Shown here: in pieces, positions 1-10,371 of the stretch | Layout of the letters: each line of letters opens with the position of its first letter | How positions within the stretch are numbered: position 1 is the stretch's first letter | NCBI GenBank assembly: GCA_964017185.1 | Contig: OZ024879.1 | Coordinates: 45,754,883 to 45,818,882, forward strand | Direction: 5' to 3' | Length of the DNA stretch: 64,000 nt | Source of the DNA: Rugalucina vietnamica | Taxonomy: Eukaryota; Mollusca; Bivalvia; Lucinida; Lucinidae | Notes under the pieces: generated by a model | The model's database searches: none | Seen by the model: only the letters and a program-made list of their open reading frames with translations | Told to the model about the DNA's origin: nothing | Made by a program: the position numbers and the translations under genes

Positions 1-3000
1 AGAATAAGATTGGAAACTTTAGAACGGGAAGAAAGAATGCATAAACAAAAGTTAGAAATTGAAGAACGAGAGAAGGAAAAACAAAGAGAATTAGAACGAG
101 AAAAAATTGAGTTAGAAAAAGAAAAATTAGAAAGAAAAGAAAGGCTTGAAATTGAAAAAGAAAAATTTAAATTTGAAATTGAAGAAAAAGAAAGAGAAAG
201 GCAATTTCAGTTAAGAATGAAGGAAATTGAACTTAATGACAAATCAAAATCTTTGCCTTTGGCTACTAGTACAGTATTTGATGTCACAAAACACATTCGT
301 CTCGTTCCTCCATTTCAAGAAAAAGAGGTTGACAAATATTTCTTACATTTTGAGAAGGTGGCAGAAAACTTGAAATGGCCAAGAGAGCATTGGACCTTGC
401 TTTTGCAAAGTGTTGTAATTGGTAAAGCTCGAGAAATTTACACTCAGCTTTCTCTTGAGCAAAGCTCAGATTATGATACAGTAAAGGAATTTATTCTTAA
501 GGCTTATGAGCTGGTCCCTGAGGCATACAGGCAGAAATTTAGAGACTGTAGAAAAGAACATGACCAGACTCATGTTGAGTTTGCTAGAACAAAAGAGCAA
601 CTATTTGATAGATGGTGTTCTTCAAAGAAAGTAGGTTCTGATCATGCAAAGCTAAGGCAGCTCATGCTTGTTGAGGAATTCAAAAGGTGCATAAATTCTG
701 ATGTTAAGGCTTTCTTGAACGAAAGAGAAGTTGAAAACTTGGAAACAGCAGCACGTTTAGCTGATGACTATGCTTTGACTCATAAGGCTTCATTTGTCAA
801 CAAGCCATATCCTAGGAAACCATATAACCCTCAATCAAAGCAAATTACCCCTCAGTCAAAACCATATTCCCCTCAGTCCGGTCCCAAAGCCAATCCCAGT
901 AATCCAACTGACAATTCCAGTCCAAAACCCAAATTTTCTAGTGAAAACAAAGGACAAAATCCCTTATCCCAGCCAATTTGTAATTATTGTAAGAAAACTG
1001 GCCACATTATTTCTGAATGTTTGGCACTGAAACGAAAGAAAGAAAGAGAAAATCTAGATAGTGCTAAACCGACAGGTCTCACCTCCTTAAAGGCTAAACC
1101 ACAGTCTTGTATCCAGGAAGAAAACCCTATACTGACAAGAACTTGTAAAGAGTCAGTCTCTGAGGATTCTATTATGGAGATTTATGAACCATTCTTATCA
1201 GATGGTTTTGTGTCACTTAACAGTGACTCTGCCCAGTCTACCCCTATCAAAATCTTACGAGATACCGGAGCTTCTCAATCCCTTATCTTGGCAGATACCT
1301 TGCCATTTTCCGAGAAGTCTTCTTCTGGGACAAGTGTCCTTATCCAGGGCGTAGAGTGTGGATTTGTTAACGTACCCCTCCATAATATCTATTTGTCCTC
1401 AGACTTAGTTAAAGGTCCCGTGGCTGTAGGTATTAGACCTTCCTTACCTTTTAAAGGTATTCATTTGCTGTTAGGCAATGATTTGGCAGGAGATAAGGTT
1501 GTGGTAAACCCACTTTTGACCAGCACACCATGTGTTGATCAACCGCCTGATCCCATTGAGCAGGAAATTCCTGACCTTTACCCTTCTTGTGCTGTTACTA
1601 GGGCAATGGCAAAGAAAGCCAAATTATATGATGGGATGCAGGACATAAATTTAACTGACACTTTGATAGGTCAGTCCTTTAATAAAGAGATTTCAACATC
1701 TCTTTCCCCTAGTCAGTCTGATATTCAGACTGACCCTAGCAACCCAAGGTCGGGGTCAGAAAATGACCTTTCACCTTCCAACTCAAATGACCAAGGTCAT
1801 GACCAGCTGTCAAGGTCACAGCTCTGTAAAGAACAACACAGTGATCCTGAGATCTCGCCTTTATTTGAAAGGGCTTTTAATGAAAATGAAATATCCCAGG
1901 TTCCTGTTTGCTATTATGTCAAAAATGGCATTTTGATGAGAAAATGGCGTCCTCCGGATGTCTCCGCAGCAGATGAGTGGACTGTTAACCACCAAATTGT
2001 GGTTCCTAGGGTTTATCGCCCTGAAATCTTAAACTTGGCTCATGAAACACCCATGTCAGGCCATTTAGGTGTAAATAAGACCTATCACAAGATTCTAAAT
2101 CATTTCTACTGGCCAGGATTAAAATCTGATGTTTCACAGCATTGCAAATCCTGCCACACTTGTCAAATGGTAGGAAAGCCCAATCAGACCATTCCAAAAG
2201 CTCAATTGCAGCCCATTCCTGCCTTTGATGAACCTTTCAGCAGAGTGATTATTGATTGTGTAGGTCCCTTACCCAAAACAAAGAAAGGTTGTGAATATCT
2301 TCTGACCATAATGTGTGCTTCAACTCGCTTTCCTGAAGCTATCCCTCTCAGAAATATCAAGGCTAAAACAATAGTTAATGCATTCACATTTGTAGGCCTC
2401 CCAAAATCTATCCAGTCAGACCAGGGCTCAAATTTTATGTCAGGAATTTTTCAGCAAGTCATGTACGAACTTGGAATTAAGCAATACAAGTCATCGGCTT
2501 ACCACCCTGAAAGCCAAGGTGCCTTAGAAAGATTCCATCAAACTTTGAAAAACATGATCAGATCTTACTGCTTTGACACCGAAAAAGATTGGGATGAAGG
2601 CATACACTTGCTTCTATTTGCTGTAAGAGAATCTGTACAAGAGTCTCTGGGGTTCAGCCCATTTGAGCTTGTTTTTGGGCACACTGTACGTGGACCGTTA
2701 AAACTTCTAAAAGAGAAATTTCTCTCAGATGATGACAGTTCTTTGAACTTACTTCAGTATGTGTCTGATTTCAAAAACAGACTATCAAAGGCCTGTGATG
2801 CAGCACGGTCCAATCTCAAATCTGCTCAAAGCAAAATGAAGATTCGTTATGATGAAAATGCTAAAGACAGAAATTTTGAACCTGGAGACAAGGTACTTGC
2901 TCTCTTGCCCATTCCTGGCAGACCTTTACAAGCTAGATATTATGGCCCGTATACTGTTGATAAAAAGTTAAGTGACGTGAATTACATTGTTAACACTCCT

Positions 3001-4596
3001 GGGAGGCGCAAGCAAAAACAGCTATGTCACATTAATATGCTCAAGAAGTATACTGATAGGGATAGTTCTGTTATTTCATCAGTAAATATAGTTAATTCTG
3101 TCCCTCATGAACAAAATCAAATGGACTCTGAGGACTTCAACTTGGAGAAATCTGATCCCTCGTCATCGAAACTCCAGAATTCTGACATACTACAGAATCT
3201 TGATCAGAAACTGTCTCACCTTGATTCAGACAAAAGACTTGAACTGAAACAGTTAGTTCTCGAATATGAGCACTTATTTCCGGACATTCCATCCAGAACT
3301 GACAAAATCTATCATGATGTTGACATTATTGAAGGTTCAAAACCTGTAAAGCAACATCCTTACAGAATGAACCCTGTAAAACAGCAATATCTCAGGGAAG
3401 AAGTTCAATATTTGCTGGACAATGATTTCATTGAACCCAGCCAAAGTGAATGGAGTTCTCCTTGTATTCTTGTACCAAAGCCAGACGGGACATTTAGAAT
3501 GTGCACAGACTATCGAAAAGTCAATTCTGTCACTAAAACAGACACTTTTCCCATCCCACGAATCGATGACTGCATTGATAATATTGGACATGCCAAGTAT
3601 GTTACAAAGTTCGATCTGCTAAAGGGATTTTGGCAGATACCCCTCACGGACAGAGCAAAGGAGATCTCGACATTTGTTACACCAGATGGACTGTACCAGT
3701 ATAAAGTCATGCCATTTGGAATGAAGAACTCGCCTGCGACTTTTCAGCGGCTGGTCAACAGTTTGATTTCCAATCTGAATGGCTGTAAAGCCTATATCGA
3801 CGACGCTATTATCTTCAGTGAGGAGTGGCAACAACACTTGCAGACAATCAGAACATTCTTTGACCGGCTAAGTGATGCTAAACTAACTGTGAACTTGGCA
3901 AAAAGTGAATTTTGCCACGCAAACTTGACATTTCTTGGACACATTGTAGGTCAAGGTCAGGTAAAACCTGTAGAAGCTAAAGTTGAGGCTATCTCAGATT
4001 TTCCTGTACCTACTAGCAAAAGACAACTGATGCGCTTTCTGGGTATGGCTGGATATTACAGGAAATTCTGCAACAACTTCTCGGCTATAGCTGAGCCTCT
4101 GACAAACTTGCTTGGTAAGAAGGCCAACTATGTTTTGACAGATGACTGCCAGAAGTCATTTGATAAGCTCAAGGCCATACTAAGAAGTGCTCCGGTTCTC
4201 TTAGCACCAAGATTTGACAAAGAGTTCAAGTTGGCTGTAGATGCCAGTGATGTTGGTGCAGGCAGTGTATTGTTGCAAGAAGATGACAATGGTGTTGACC
4301 ATCCTGTTTGTTATTTTTCCAAAAAGTTTAACAAGCATCAGAGAAATTACTCTACCATAGAGAAAGAATGCCTATCTCTAATCCTTGCACTTCAGCACTT
4401 TGAAGTTTACTTAGCTTCTTCACATGCACCAATTGTTGTCTTCAGTGACCACAATCCACTGACTTTCATACATAAAATGAAAAACAAGAACCAGCGTTTA
4501 CTCAGGTGGAGTCTCATGTTGCAAGAGCACAATCTTGACATCAGACATATCCCAGGAAGAGATAATATCATTCCAGACACCCTAAGCAGAGCTTAA
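1..4596 (+). CDS. Gmr1-like Ty3/gypsy Gag-Pol polyprotein, open at the left edge
   Basis: One uninterrupted frame runs from the window edge to TAA at 4594-4596. The first Met-like codon at 10 is TTG, so the true start lies upstream. Counting residues from base 10: a Lys/Glu-rich coiled-coil-like region (about 1-80); a gag core (about 95-270) whose second half resembles a SCAN domain; a CCHC knuckle at 324-337 (CNYC...GHIISEC); an aspartic protease with DTGAS at about 417-421; an integrase with an HHCC zinc site from H678 and a D749, D804, E840 triad (35 residues between the last two); a reverse transcriptase with YIDD at 1262-1265; and RNase H with its first Asp near 1411, ending at LSRA. Integrase precedes RT, the order of Gmr1-type gypsy elements rather than ordinary gypsy. 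It would package RNA, process itself, reverse transcribe and integrate. No stop or frameshift is visible, so it may be functional. Confidence 0.93.
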   Translation, partial: RIRLETLEREERMHKQKLEIEEREKEKQRELEREKIELEKEKLERKERLEIEKEKFKFEIEEKERERQFQLRMKEIELNDKSKSLPLATSTVFDVTKHIRLVPPFQEKEVDKYFLHFEKVAENLKWPREHWTLLLQSVVIGKAREIYTQLSLEQSSDYDTVKEFILKAYELVPEAYRQKFRDCRKEHDQTHVEFARTKEQLFDRWCSSKKVGSDHAKLRQLMLVEEFKRCINSDVKAFLNEREVENLETAARLADDYALTHKASFVNKPYPRKPYNPQSKQITPQSKPYSPQSGPKANPSNPTDNSSPKPKFSSENKGQNPLSQPICNYCKKTGHIISECLALKRKKERENLDSAKPTGLTSLKAKPQSCIQEENPILTRTCKESVSEDSIMEIYEPFLSDGFVSLNSDSAQSTPIKILRDTGASQSLILADTLPFSEKSSSGTSVLIQGVECGFVNVPLHNIYLSSDLVKGPVAVGIRPSLPFKGIHLLLGNDLAGDKVVVNPLLTSTPCVDQPPDPIEQEIPDLYPSCAVTRAMAKKAKLYDGMQDINLTDTLIGQSFNKEISTSLSPSQSDIQTDPSNPRSGSENDLSPSNSNDQGHDQLSRSQLCKEQHSDPEISPLFERAFNENEISQVPVCYYVKNGILMRKWRPPDVSAADEWTVNHQIVVPRVYRPEILNLAHETPMSGHLGVNKTYHKILNHFYWPGLKSDVSQHCKSCHTCQMVGKPNQTIPKAQLQPIPAFDEPFSRVIIDCVGPLPKTKKGCEYLLTIMCASTRFPEAIPLRNIKAKTIVNAFTFVGLPKSIQSDQGSNFMSGIFQQVMYELGIKQYKSSAYHPESQGALERFHQTLKNMIRSYCFDTEKDWDEGIHLLLFAVRESVQESLGFSPFELVFGHTVRGPLKLLKEKFLSDDDSSLNLLQYVSDFKNRLSKACDAARSNLKSAQSKMKIRYDENAKDRNFEPGDKVLALLPIPGRPLQARYYGPYTVDKKLSDVNYIVNTPGRRKQKQLCHINMLKKYTDRDSSVISSVNIVNSVPHEQNQMDSEDFNLEKSDPSSSKLQNSDILQNLDQKLSHLDSDKRLELKQLVLEYEHLFPDIPSRTDKIYHDVDIIEGSKPVKQHPYRMNPVKQQYLREEVQYLLDNDFIEPSQSEWSSPCILVPKPDGTFRMCTDYRKVNSVTKTDTFPIPRIDDCIDNIGHAKYVTKFDLLKGFWQIPLTDRAKEISTFVTPDGLYQYKVMPFGMKNSPATFQRLVNSLISNLNGCKAYIDDAIIFSEEWQQHLQTIRTFFDRLSDAKLTVNLAKSEFCHANLTFLGHIVGQGQVKPVEAKVEAISDFPVPTSKRQLMRFLGMAGYYRKFCNNFSAIAEPLTNLLGKKANYVLTDDCQKSFDKLKAILRSAPVLLAPRFDKEFKLAVDASDVGAGSVLLQEDDNGVDHPVCYFSKKFNKHQRNYSTIEKECLSLILALQHFEVYLASSHAPIVVFSDHNPLTFIHKMKNKNQRLLRWSLMLQEHNLDIRHIPGRDNIIPDTLSRA

Positions 4597-4731
4597 GTGC
4601 CTCTACAATGCTGATGTCCAGCTTTGTGCTGTTGTATTTGATTAGTTTTGCACAAATTTTGCTAAACATATTGTATACAATTATCCAGTATTGCAAAAGA
4701 AAGCTTTATTTTATAAAACTTTCTTTTCTTT

Positions 4732-4743
4732 GAAGAGGGGAAG
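4732..4743 (+). promoter_or_regulatory. Polypurine tract
   Basis: A purine-only run, gaagaggggaag, lies immediately upstream of the LTR. This is where plus-strand DNA synthesis is primed in LTR retrotransposons. It fixes the LTR start at 4744. The 135 bases between the polyprotein stop and this tract hold no other gene. Confidence 0.85.
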
Positions 4744-5154
4744 TGTTATGTATGTATGACAGTTACTTGTTGAAAGATGTGCATTCAGTACTGGTAAACT
4801 TCCCAAGGGAGTATGCCCAGGAAAGTATGATGTTATACATTTGATGTTTACTTGTTGTCCTTAGCAATTATTTACTTTTAGTGTCCCAGATATTGGACAT
4901 AAACAGGTTGTTTACTTCAGAATTTTCTAGAAATTTCAAATTGTTCTTTGACAGAAAAGTCCGGAAAAATCTGGAAGAACCTGGAAAGATGTAGAATCTT
5001 CTAGAAAAATCTTTTTTATGTCAAAAGAATATTGTGGAAGGATAATGGCCTCTCTAGAATATTCCAGAACATTAAATTTTGGTAAACAACTTGTTATTTT
5101 TAGTATATGATATCATAGAATTTGCTGGAAGAATCCTGAATGTTCCTCAGTGCT

Positions 5155-5163
5155 ATATAAAGG
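5155..5163 (+). promoter_or_regulatory. LTR TATA-like box
   Basis: TATATAAAG lies about 410 bases into the LTR and is the best core-promoter candidate for element transcription. The downstream AATAAA leaves room for a U3/R boundary near 5185-5200. The assignment rests on sequence and position only. Confidence 0.55.
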
Positions 5164-5477
5164 CTACAAATTTTCATAAGGACAATCTTTGGGTACTGTT
5201 ACTATTAAGAAGTAAAAATCTATCTTACTGGAATTTAAACTTATTCTTGGATTACTTTGTGATATTCGATTCTGGATTGGGACATAGTGCTATTTTGAAA
5301 CAAACTTTAATTCTTGGGATCAGAAACTGATACAGACTTGTGTTAAAAAATTCTGAGGGACATTCAGACATTCTTTAAGGGAATTAACATCTTGAAAGGT
5401 ATTGTACATTCATTTTTGTTTGATTGTATATATGCTTTTGATTGTTTCACATGTAATTACTGGTTAAATCACTTCTA

Positions 5478-5483
5478 AATAAA
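5478..5483 (+). promoter_or_regulatory. LTR polyadenylation signal
   Basis: AATAAA lies 85-90 bases before the LTR end, the normal place for the signal that ends the R region. A further T-rich stretch follows it. Confidence 0.6.
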
Positions 5484-5639
5484 TTTGTTAAATTTTAAAC
5501 AAAGCTTGTTGCTGGCTAACCAACTTGTTGGTTTCCTTAATCTTCTAGTTACGCCTGGCACGTAACACAGTTATGTGATTTTTTTCATCAAATATTAGGG
5601 AACAGTTGAAAAAAGAAGAAGAAAAAAAAAGACAAGAAA

Positions 5640-5722
5640 ATACCCTCAAGGGTATTGAACCCGGGTCTCCTGTTTGAAAATCATATAGTCTTAACCACTG
5701 TGCGTAAGCCGATTGCGTGGTC
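5640..5722 (-). repeat. tRNA-like SINE head
   Basis: Read on the minus strand, this has a box-A-like CACAGTGGTTAAGAC and a box-B-like GGTTCAATACC at tRNA spacing, followed by T-rich runs that could terminate Pol III. The arms do not form a clean cloverleaf, so it is more likely a tRNA-derived SINE head or tRNA relic than a working tRNA gene. Confidence 0.5.
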
Positions 5723-6040
5723 GGGTGGGAATATGCAACCCCCCCCCGCCCGCCCATTGCGACCTAAAGAAAAATATTGGCTAATTGTGCCTCCAGGCAA
5801 AACTTAAACGCTTCTGACTGACCATCCGATTACGGATTAATTGTCCAGGCTTAGTTTTGCCCAGGAAATGTGGTTAAGGGAAAACCACCCATCATATAAG
5901 CCAGATGGTTATAATTTCAAAAAGTGTGTGGATGCCATGACCACTTAATTTTGGGTACAGTCCCAAAACATGGAGGCAAACGCCCCGGGATGACCATCTC
6001 TATTCACTAGGACATAAAGCATCAATCCAAACAAAGCCGA
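5716..6040 (+). repeat. SINE-like repeat, family C, copy 1
   Basis: This copy shares a left end (GTGGTCGGGTGGGAATATG) and a right end (tgacc, then a GGACRTAAAG-like tail) with 7242-7548. The two copies are diverged but collinear over about 300 bp. The right end resembles the 3' part of the SINE at 60465 (cgtcccgacatgac ... ggacgttaag), so the 3' ends may share ancestry. Confidence 0.6.
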
Positions 6041-6056
6041 GTATCTTTGCTACATA

Positions 6057-6830
6057 CGAAGGGCGTTCAAAAAGTTCGCGGAAAAGTGCCATCATATTCT
6101 TATTTTGTAAATCAGCTGAATTCAATTATTACAGTTACACGGACAAACATGATTTAGACATATACAGCAAATTTTGCTGCTCTGGCATAAATACAATGTT
6201 AACAGTGGTTGCTATGGAAACCGTACATCACGATTACCGACCCACTTTTATTCATTGTTTGCCAAAAAAGTCGATGTTTAATGATGACGTTGCATTTGAT
6301 AGTTTACCGTGCTTTTTTCACCAAACTTTGTATGAGCAAAGTTCAATATGTTTGCGGTGAGCACATGACGTCGTATAAGTGTGCGGCGTCATTTTGGCGT
6401 AAAGCGGCCATATTGTTTAGTGGGTATGCCTAAAATGCAAAGGGAACACCGGTATTCGATAAATTGTGTGTTTGGAACGGACTAAGAAAGAAAGAAACAA
6501 TGCTAAGCGCAGAAAGCGAATACGGCAACAAGGAATTAAGAAAACGGCAATCAACAAGTAGTATGCATGATTTCTACACTAACAGAAAAGCGTCCATGTC
6601 GACTCGCGCAGCGTAACGTCAAATAACGTCATACTGTCGAGAGTGATCGTCGTGATAGAAAAGAGTAGAATTCGTGAAATGCACAACATATCGAATTGTA
6701 GTTTCGGCACAATTCACCGCATTATACACACAGAACTGGCGATTAGACGCCTGTATGCCAGGTTGATTCCAAAAATGCTTAAAAGCTAGCCAACAACGGC
6801 CTGAATGCGTATAGCATGACGTTGTTATTA
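6057..6830 (+). pseudogene. Degenerate mariner-like transposon fragment
   Basis: The left part (gggcgttcaaaaagttcg, near 6061) resembles a mariner terminal repeat. The frame around 6655-6790 reads RIREMHNISNCSFGTIHRII and then LAIRRLYARLIPKML. This fits the mariner transposase DNA-binding region, whose family pattern is IS.GSV..I....L...K...R.VP..L. The frame stops at about 6790, and no DD34D catalytic part follows. The upstream portion is frameshifted. The fragment is dead; a clear right terminal repeat was not found. Confidence 0.55.
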
Positions 6831-7134
6831 CGTTGGGCCGGTTTTACTGTTGTTACCTTAGAAACGCACGTGATTTAATGCCTAATTTTCATCCGATTTT
6901 ATTCAAACTTTGTGCATATGTTAACTATATGTTAGTTTACATCATGCACCGAGAACGTAAAATTCCCATGACAATTACAAATTGGCAACACTTTTCCTCG
7001 AACTTTGAATCCCCCATCGTATGTGATGCAAACAAATACTTTTATGTGAAACAAACTACCAAGGATGTTTGGGTGGTAATATTGGCTCGCCCTTTGGGGC
7101 CTAAAGAAATAGATGGACTGCTTGTGCCTCCGAT
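6831..7134. other. No gene recognised
   Basis: About 300 bases between the mariner fragment and the next gag-like remnant. There is an open frame on each strand, but neither shows a recognisable motif or codon pattern. Confidence 0.4.
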
Positions 7135-7870
7135 GGTCTTGGGCCTCGCCGGGACTCTGGTGGTACAACAGTCGAGCCCGAGGGCTCAGCCGGCTCCGCT
7201 GCAGGGGTAGTGTCGGTGCAGGAGTAGGATCACTACTAAGGGTGGTCGGGTGGGAATATGGACCCCCGCCCATTGGGGCCTAGGAGAAATAGATGGGTTG
7301 TTTGTGCCTCCATGCAAAGCCTCTAAACTACTGACCGACCATCTGTTTATTGGTTTACCGCTCAGGTCTGAGCTTGCCCAGGAAAAGTGGTATATAAGCC
7401 TTATTGGTTTGCTTGGGTGGTGATATTTATGAACAACCTTTTGAGTGTCATGACATCTCAATGGTGGGTAAAAGTCCCATAAAATGGTGCCCACGTCCCG
7501 ACATGACCATTGCTGTTGACTAGGACGTAAAGTATCCATTCAAACTATCTTCTCGAGGAAGAACTTGCTGCCGCGACTGTGGAGTACATATTCTTCTGGC
7601 AGTTTGCACGAGTTTGGTGCACCGACTTACATTTAAGACAGTATGGCGGCCTTCTCTGCATTATTATCACTATAGTCTGCCCTGAAGGCATATAATCTGC
7701 ATGGCGGTTACTTTACTTATGAAGTTCGTCTTTCTTCTGTCGAACCATCGTAAGTGACACGGTTTGTGAGCCGCACGCAAGGAAACACAACTCATGATCT
7801 TCCCAAATCCTTAAAACATCTCGTGAATGAGTAAACTGTCATAATAGAAAGGCGGCCAGTGTACCATAAA
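7135..7870 (-). pseudogene. Gag-like zinc-knuckle unit G1, broken
   Basis: The minus strand shows, in order, an N-terminal signature (PFYYDSLL, FGKIM, about 7860-7780), a knuckle (GRPPYCLKCKSVHQTRANC, about 7660-7600) and a Pro/Ala-rich tail (DPTPAPTLPLQRS, about 7240-7140). Frames change between segments. The tail is separated from the knuckle by the family-C repeat at 7242-7548. The fold resembles retroelement ORF1/gag proteins that bind RNA through a CCHC knuckle. It is related to units G2-G11 but is not identifiable to a named family. Confidence 0.6.
7242..7548 (+). repeat. SINE-like repeat, family C, copy 2, inserted in G1
   Basis: Its left end GTGGTCGGGTGGGAATATG matches the left end of the copy at 5716, and its right end (cgacatgaccattgctgttg) recurs near 33610. 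It sits between the zinc-knuckle part and the C-terminal part of G1, so it inserted after that unit arose. Confidence 0.65.
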
Positions 7871-8130
7871 AAATACAATTTGTTCATCTAACTTCATTAC
7901 ACCAAACTGTGAAGCACCAGCACATTGTGTCCTCGAAGCCAAATTTTAATCAAATTTCCTACATTAATAATGTAAACAGACCAGGGTGAAGTTTATCCTT
8001 TAAGATTATAAATATTCAACCAAATCAGTCTGTATCAGAGTTAATACACATAATTTTGCGGTACTACAGGTAGGTAGATAATGATAAGCCAACAATTTAT
8101 AGTGTAGTATAAAATCAGACCGTTATCAAA

Positions 8131-8545
8131 AGGTACAAGTAAGCAACGATCAGGAAAAGGCGCTATCAGAAAAAGATTCCTACTCCAAAAACCGAGGCGG
8201 GAAAAAATCAGCTAACAATAAGGTACTTATACCATGAAAACATTTCGGAAGCCGAATGAGCAGCTATTTTCTCAATAGGTGGCCACTCCGTTACCTAAAC
8301 TTAACTAAAATATGATAACATACATAAGGCGCCAACAGCACAAAAATTTAAAACACCAAGACATAAAACAATAAGAACCACCACAGAAGTATCGCCTTGG
8401 AATGATCAGTAATATAAAATTACTGGCAGGCTTAAACCGGTTTTACAGGATCCTAACCTCACCCTCCGCTTCTGCAGTGGTTCATAACATTTAGTTTGTT
8501 GTTCGGTTCCCGTAGTGAGGATACCCAATACTGGGTTGAGTGCAA
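8131..8545 (-). repeat. R-family repeat (fixed GTACC end), long copy
   Basis: On the plus strand the copy begins GGTACAAGTA after an A run, and it matches 31378, 34512 and 47044 collinearly over hundreds of bases. All copies share this end and stop at different points on the other side. That is the pattern of 5'-truncated retrocopies read on the minus strand, ending ...CTTGTACC. No ORF is conserved within it. Confidence 0.7.
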
Positions 8546-8872
8546 GATATTTTATGCTGACAAGTATACACAATAATTGAAATGCACGACATGAGTGAAC
8601 GAAATTTGTACATGTATGAACGCGTTTAAATTAAAAACGATATTATGGTGACATTATAGATATATGGCATGAGAAATGAAACTTAACTACTAAAATGATA
8701 TTTTACGTACTCAGAAATATTTTCACGAAATGAAACCAAAATACAGGCTATGATACACCGATATATTGCTTTATAATCATATTCGTGTTATAATCTGGTA
8801 ATTAGTAATTCGGTCCAAGTTCGTGTTTCAAAATCGGGGTCCTGGCCATTTTTCCGGTCGATAAAAAAAAGG
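8546..8872. other. AT-rich spacer, no gene seen
   Basis: Stop-rich in all frames. It may continue the diverged right part of the neighbouring R copy, but I could not match it to another copy. Confidence 0.4.
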
Positions 8873-8994
8873 TACAAGTAGGCAAAGATCAGGAAAAGGC
8901 GCAATCAGAAAAAGATTCCCACTCCAAAAACGGAAACAAACTGACAATCAGGCACTTATACCATGTAACATATCGTAAGCCGAACGAGCAGGTA
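8873..8994 (-). repeat. R-family repeat, short copy
   Basis: About 120 bases matching the first part of the R family, with the same fixed GGTACAAGTA edge after an A run. The right side is truncated and passes into gag-like unit G2. Confidence 0.75.
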
Positions 8995-9119
8995 AAGTTT
9001 GTGATTCGGTCCTTAATATTCAAACGAGTGACTTTTCTTAGGTGTCGGGGTAGGGGGAGAAATCTCATTAAGAAGTTTGTTACTGCTGATAAAGAGGAAA
9101 TGAAACGCAGACTTGGCTG

Positions 9120-9556
9120 GTGTACCCGACCTTAACGTCGCCGTCCTATTAGGAGTGAAAAACCGTCATCATTGTTTTCGTTTTTGAGAGTCACTGAACT
9201 CAAATCGCCTCATGGTCCCCCCGACTCAACCCCCGCACGGTAGAAGCCCTAGTTCCCGAAACCTCGGGAGGGGGAGCGTCCTCCGAGCCATTAGGTTCAC
9301 CTTCAGGTGCAGGTAGCGGAACGGGATTCGCTTCCTCTGAGGAATGAGTCGGACGCTAATGACCCATCAGGGTTGATGCGTTGTTAAACAACAAACAAAC
9401 AAACAAACAAATAAATAAATCGTTCGGGATACCATGAGCCTGTTGCGCCCTGGTAGTAGCAGCGCCCGCGGTCACGTATGTTCTCTTGTTACTCGGGCAA
9501 TCCTTTCGCGTATGTTCCGATTCTCCGCATTTAAGGCAAAGGGGAAGCCTCATTAA
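9120..9556 (-). pseudogene. Gag-like zinc-knuckle unit G2
   Basis: The minus strand reads LPLCLKCGESEHTRKDCP (a CCHC knuckle, about 9548-9490) and then a Ser/Pro/Glu-rich C-terminal region that aligns with 37860-38200. The frame is broken by a 66-bp LINE tail at 9355-9420. The only intact piece is about 67 codons. Its closest relative in the window is unit G10. Upstream it abuts the LINE-ORF2-like fragment in another frame, so the junction is chimeric. Confidence 0.6.
9355..9420 (+). mobile_element. Severely 5'-truncated LINE copy (3' tail only)
   Basis: The sequence ctaatgacccatcagggttg followed by gttaaac and a (CAAA)n/(TAAA)n run closely matches the last about 50 bp of the intact LINE (17853-17905), which ends in (ATCA)n. 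The flanking gag-like sequence resumes immediately, as comparison with 38085-38110 shows. This is therefore a tiny insertion of the LINE 3' end or of a SINE sharing that tail. Confidence 0.75.
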
Positions 9557-9854
9557 CATAATAACTGGCCTCTAGTTGACGATTGATGGAATCAACATCT
9601 GTAAATAAATCAATAACGCAGTGTATCCCATTAGAATCTTCATCAGATATACACGAATTATCGACAAAAGCTTCAAAAGACATTAATTGCTTGTCAGCTG
9701 GAATTCTAAGTTTTATGTGAGCGAAAAATTGTGAAAGAAGTGAGTACCAAGATACAGTTTTATGTTCATGTTTAACTAAATTATGATTAAGCCAAATTAC
9801 ATAACGAGATTCAGCAAGAAGAATTAAACAAATTTCAGAAATACGTTTAGATAG
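9545..9854 (-). pseudogene. LINE ORF2 C-terminus-like fragment
   Basis: An open minus frame of about 100 codons begins near SKRISEICLILLAESRYV and continues AHIKLRIPADKQLMSFEAFVD. It is nearly identical over its last 58 codons to 10727-10895. The hydrophobic and basic pattern recalls the region after the reverse transcriptase in Tx1/L1-like LINEs, but there is no catalytic motif, so the family call is tentative. At about 9550 it runs into gag-like unit G2 in a different frame. Confidence 0.35.
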
Positions 9855-9892
9855 TTAAGGTAAAATATGAAATCGAAATACAAGTTCAGAAA

Positions 9893-9922
9893 ATGTCCTG
9901 ATCTTTGCCTACTTGTGCCTAT
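9893..9922 (+). repeat. R-family micro-copy, inverted
   Basis: About 30 bases (cctgatctttgcctacttgt) match the fixed-end terminus of the R family in the opposite orientation. This is one of several copies that consist of little more than the terminus. Confidence 0.55.
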
Positions 9923-10371
9923 ATCGTGATAAACCTCTAGTGGTTTGACCACTTTAAATTCCTATAATTGGAGGCGTTGGAAACATTTTACTCAGCAAAT
10001 GTTTGTGAAGGTACACTCATTGCAAAATTCATTGCAAAAATTATGGCAGACAAACGAAGATCTTAGCATGATCCGCATCATCATCAAAAGTATTATCACA
10101 GTCATAAAACCTAATCGGAAGACATACTCTTAAAATACAATGAAAACTGTAGCTTGTAAAAAGTCCGCCATTGTCTACACCATCATGCCTTTGACGTAAA
10201 AGTCACTGGTTTCCTGCTTTACACACCCTAGAACCCTGTTTGTGATATTGTAAAGAAAAACATCCTATTTCTGGATCACTCAAAGTGTAAGTTTTCGATT
10301 TCTGTGGCTTCGTTTCTTTGGGTTGCAGCCAGCACAGTCGCATGACTACGCCAGTTAGGGTTTTATTGTTA

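Larger units (their letters stand above)
4744..5567 (+). repeat. 3' LTR of the Gmr1-like element
   Basis: The 824-bp LTR begins TGTTATG and ends GTAACA, giving a TGTTA/TAACA terminal inverted repeat. It directly follows the polypurine tract. Inside are a TATA-like box (5155) and an AATAAA signal (5478), in the order expected for U3-R-U5. The 5' LTR is outside the window, so LTR identity and the target-site duplication cannot be checked here. Confidence 0.85.

Noticed and set aside
10..12. Methionine start of the LTR polyprotein at base 10
   Set aside because: The codon is TTG and the frame is open to the window edge, so the real start is upstream.
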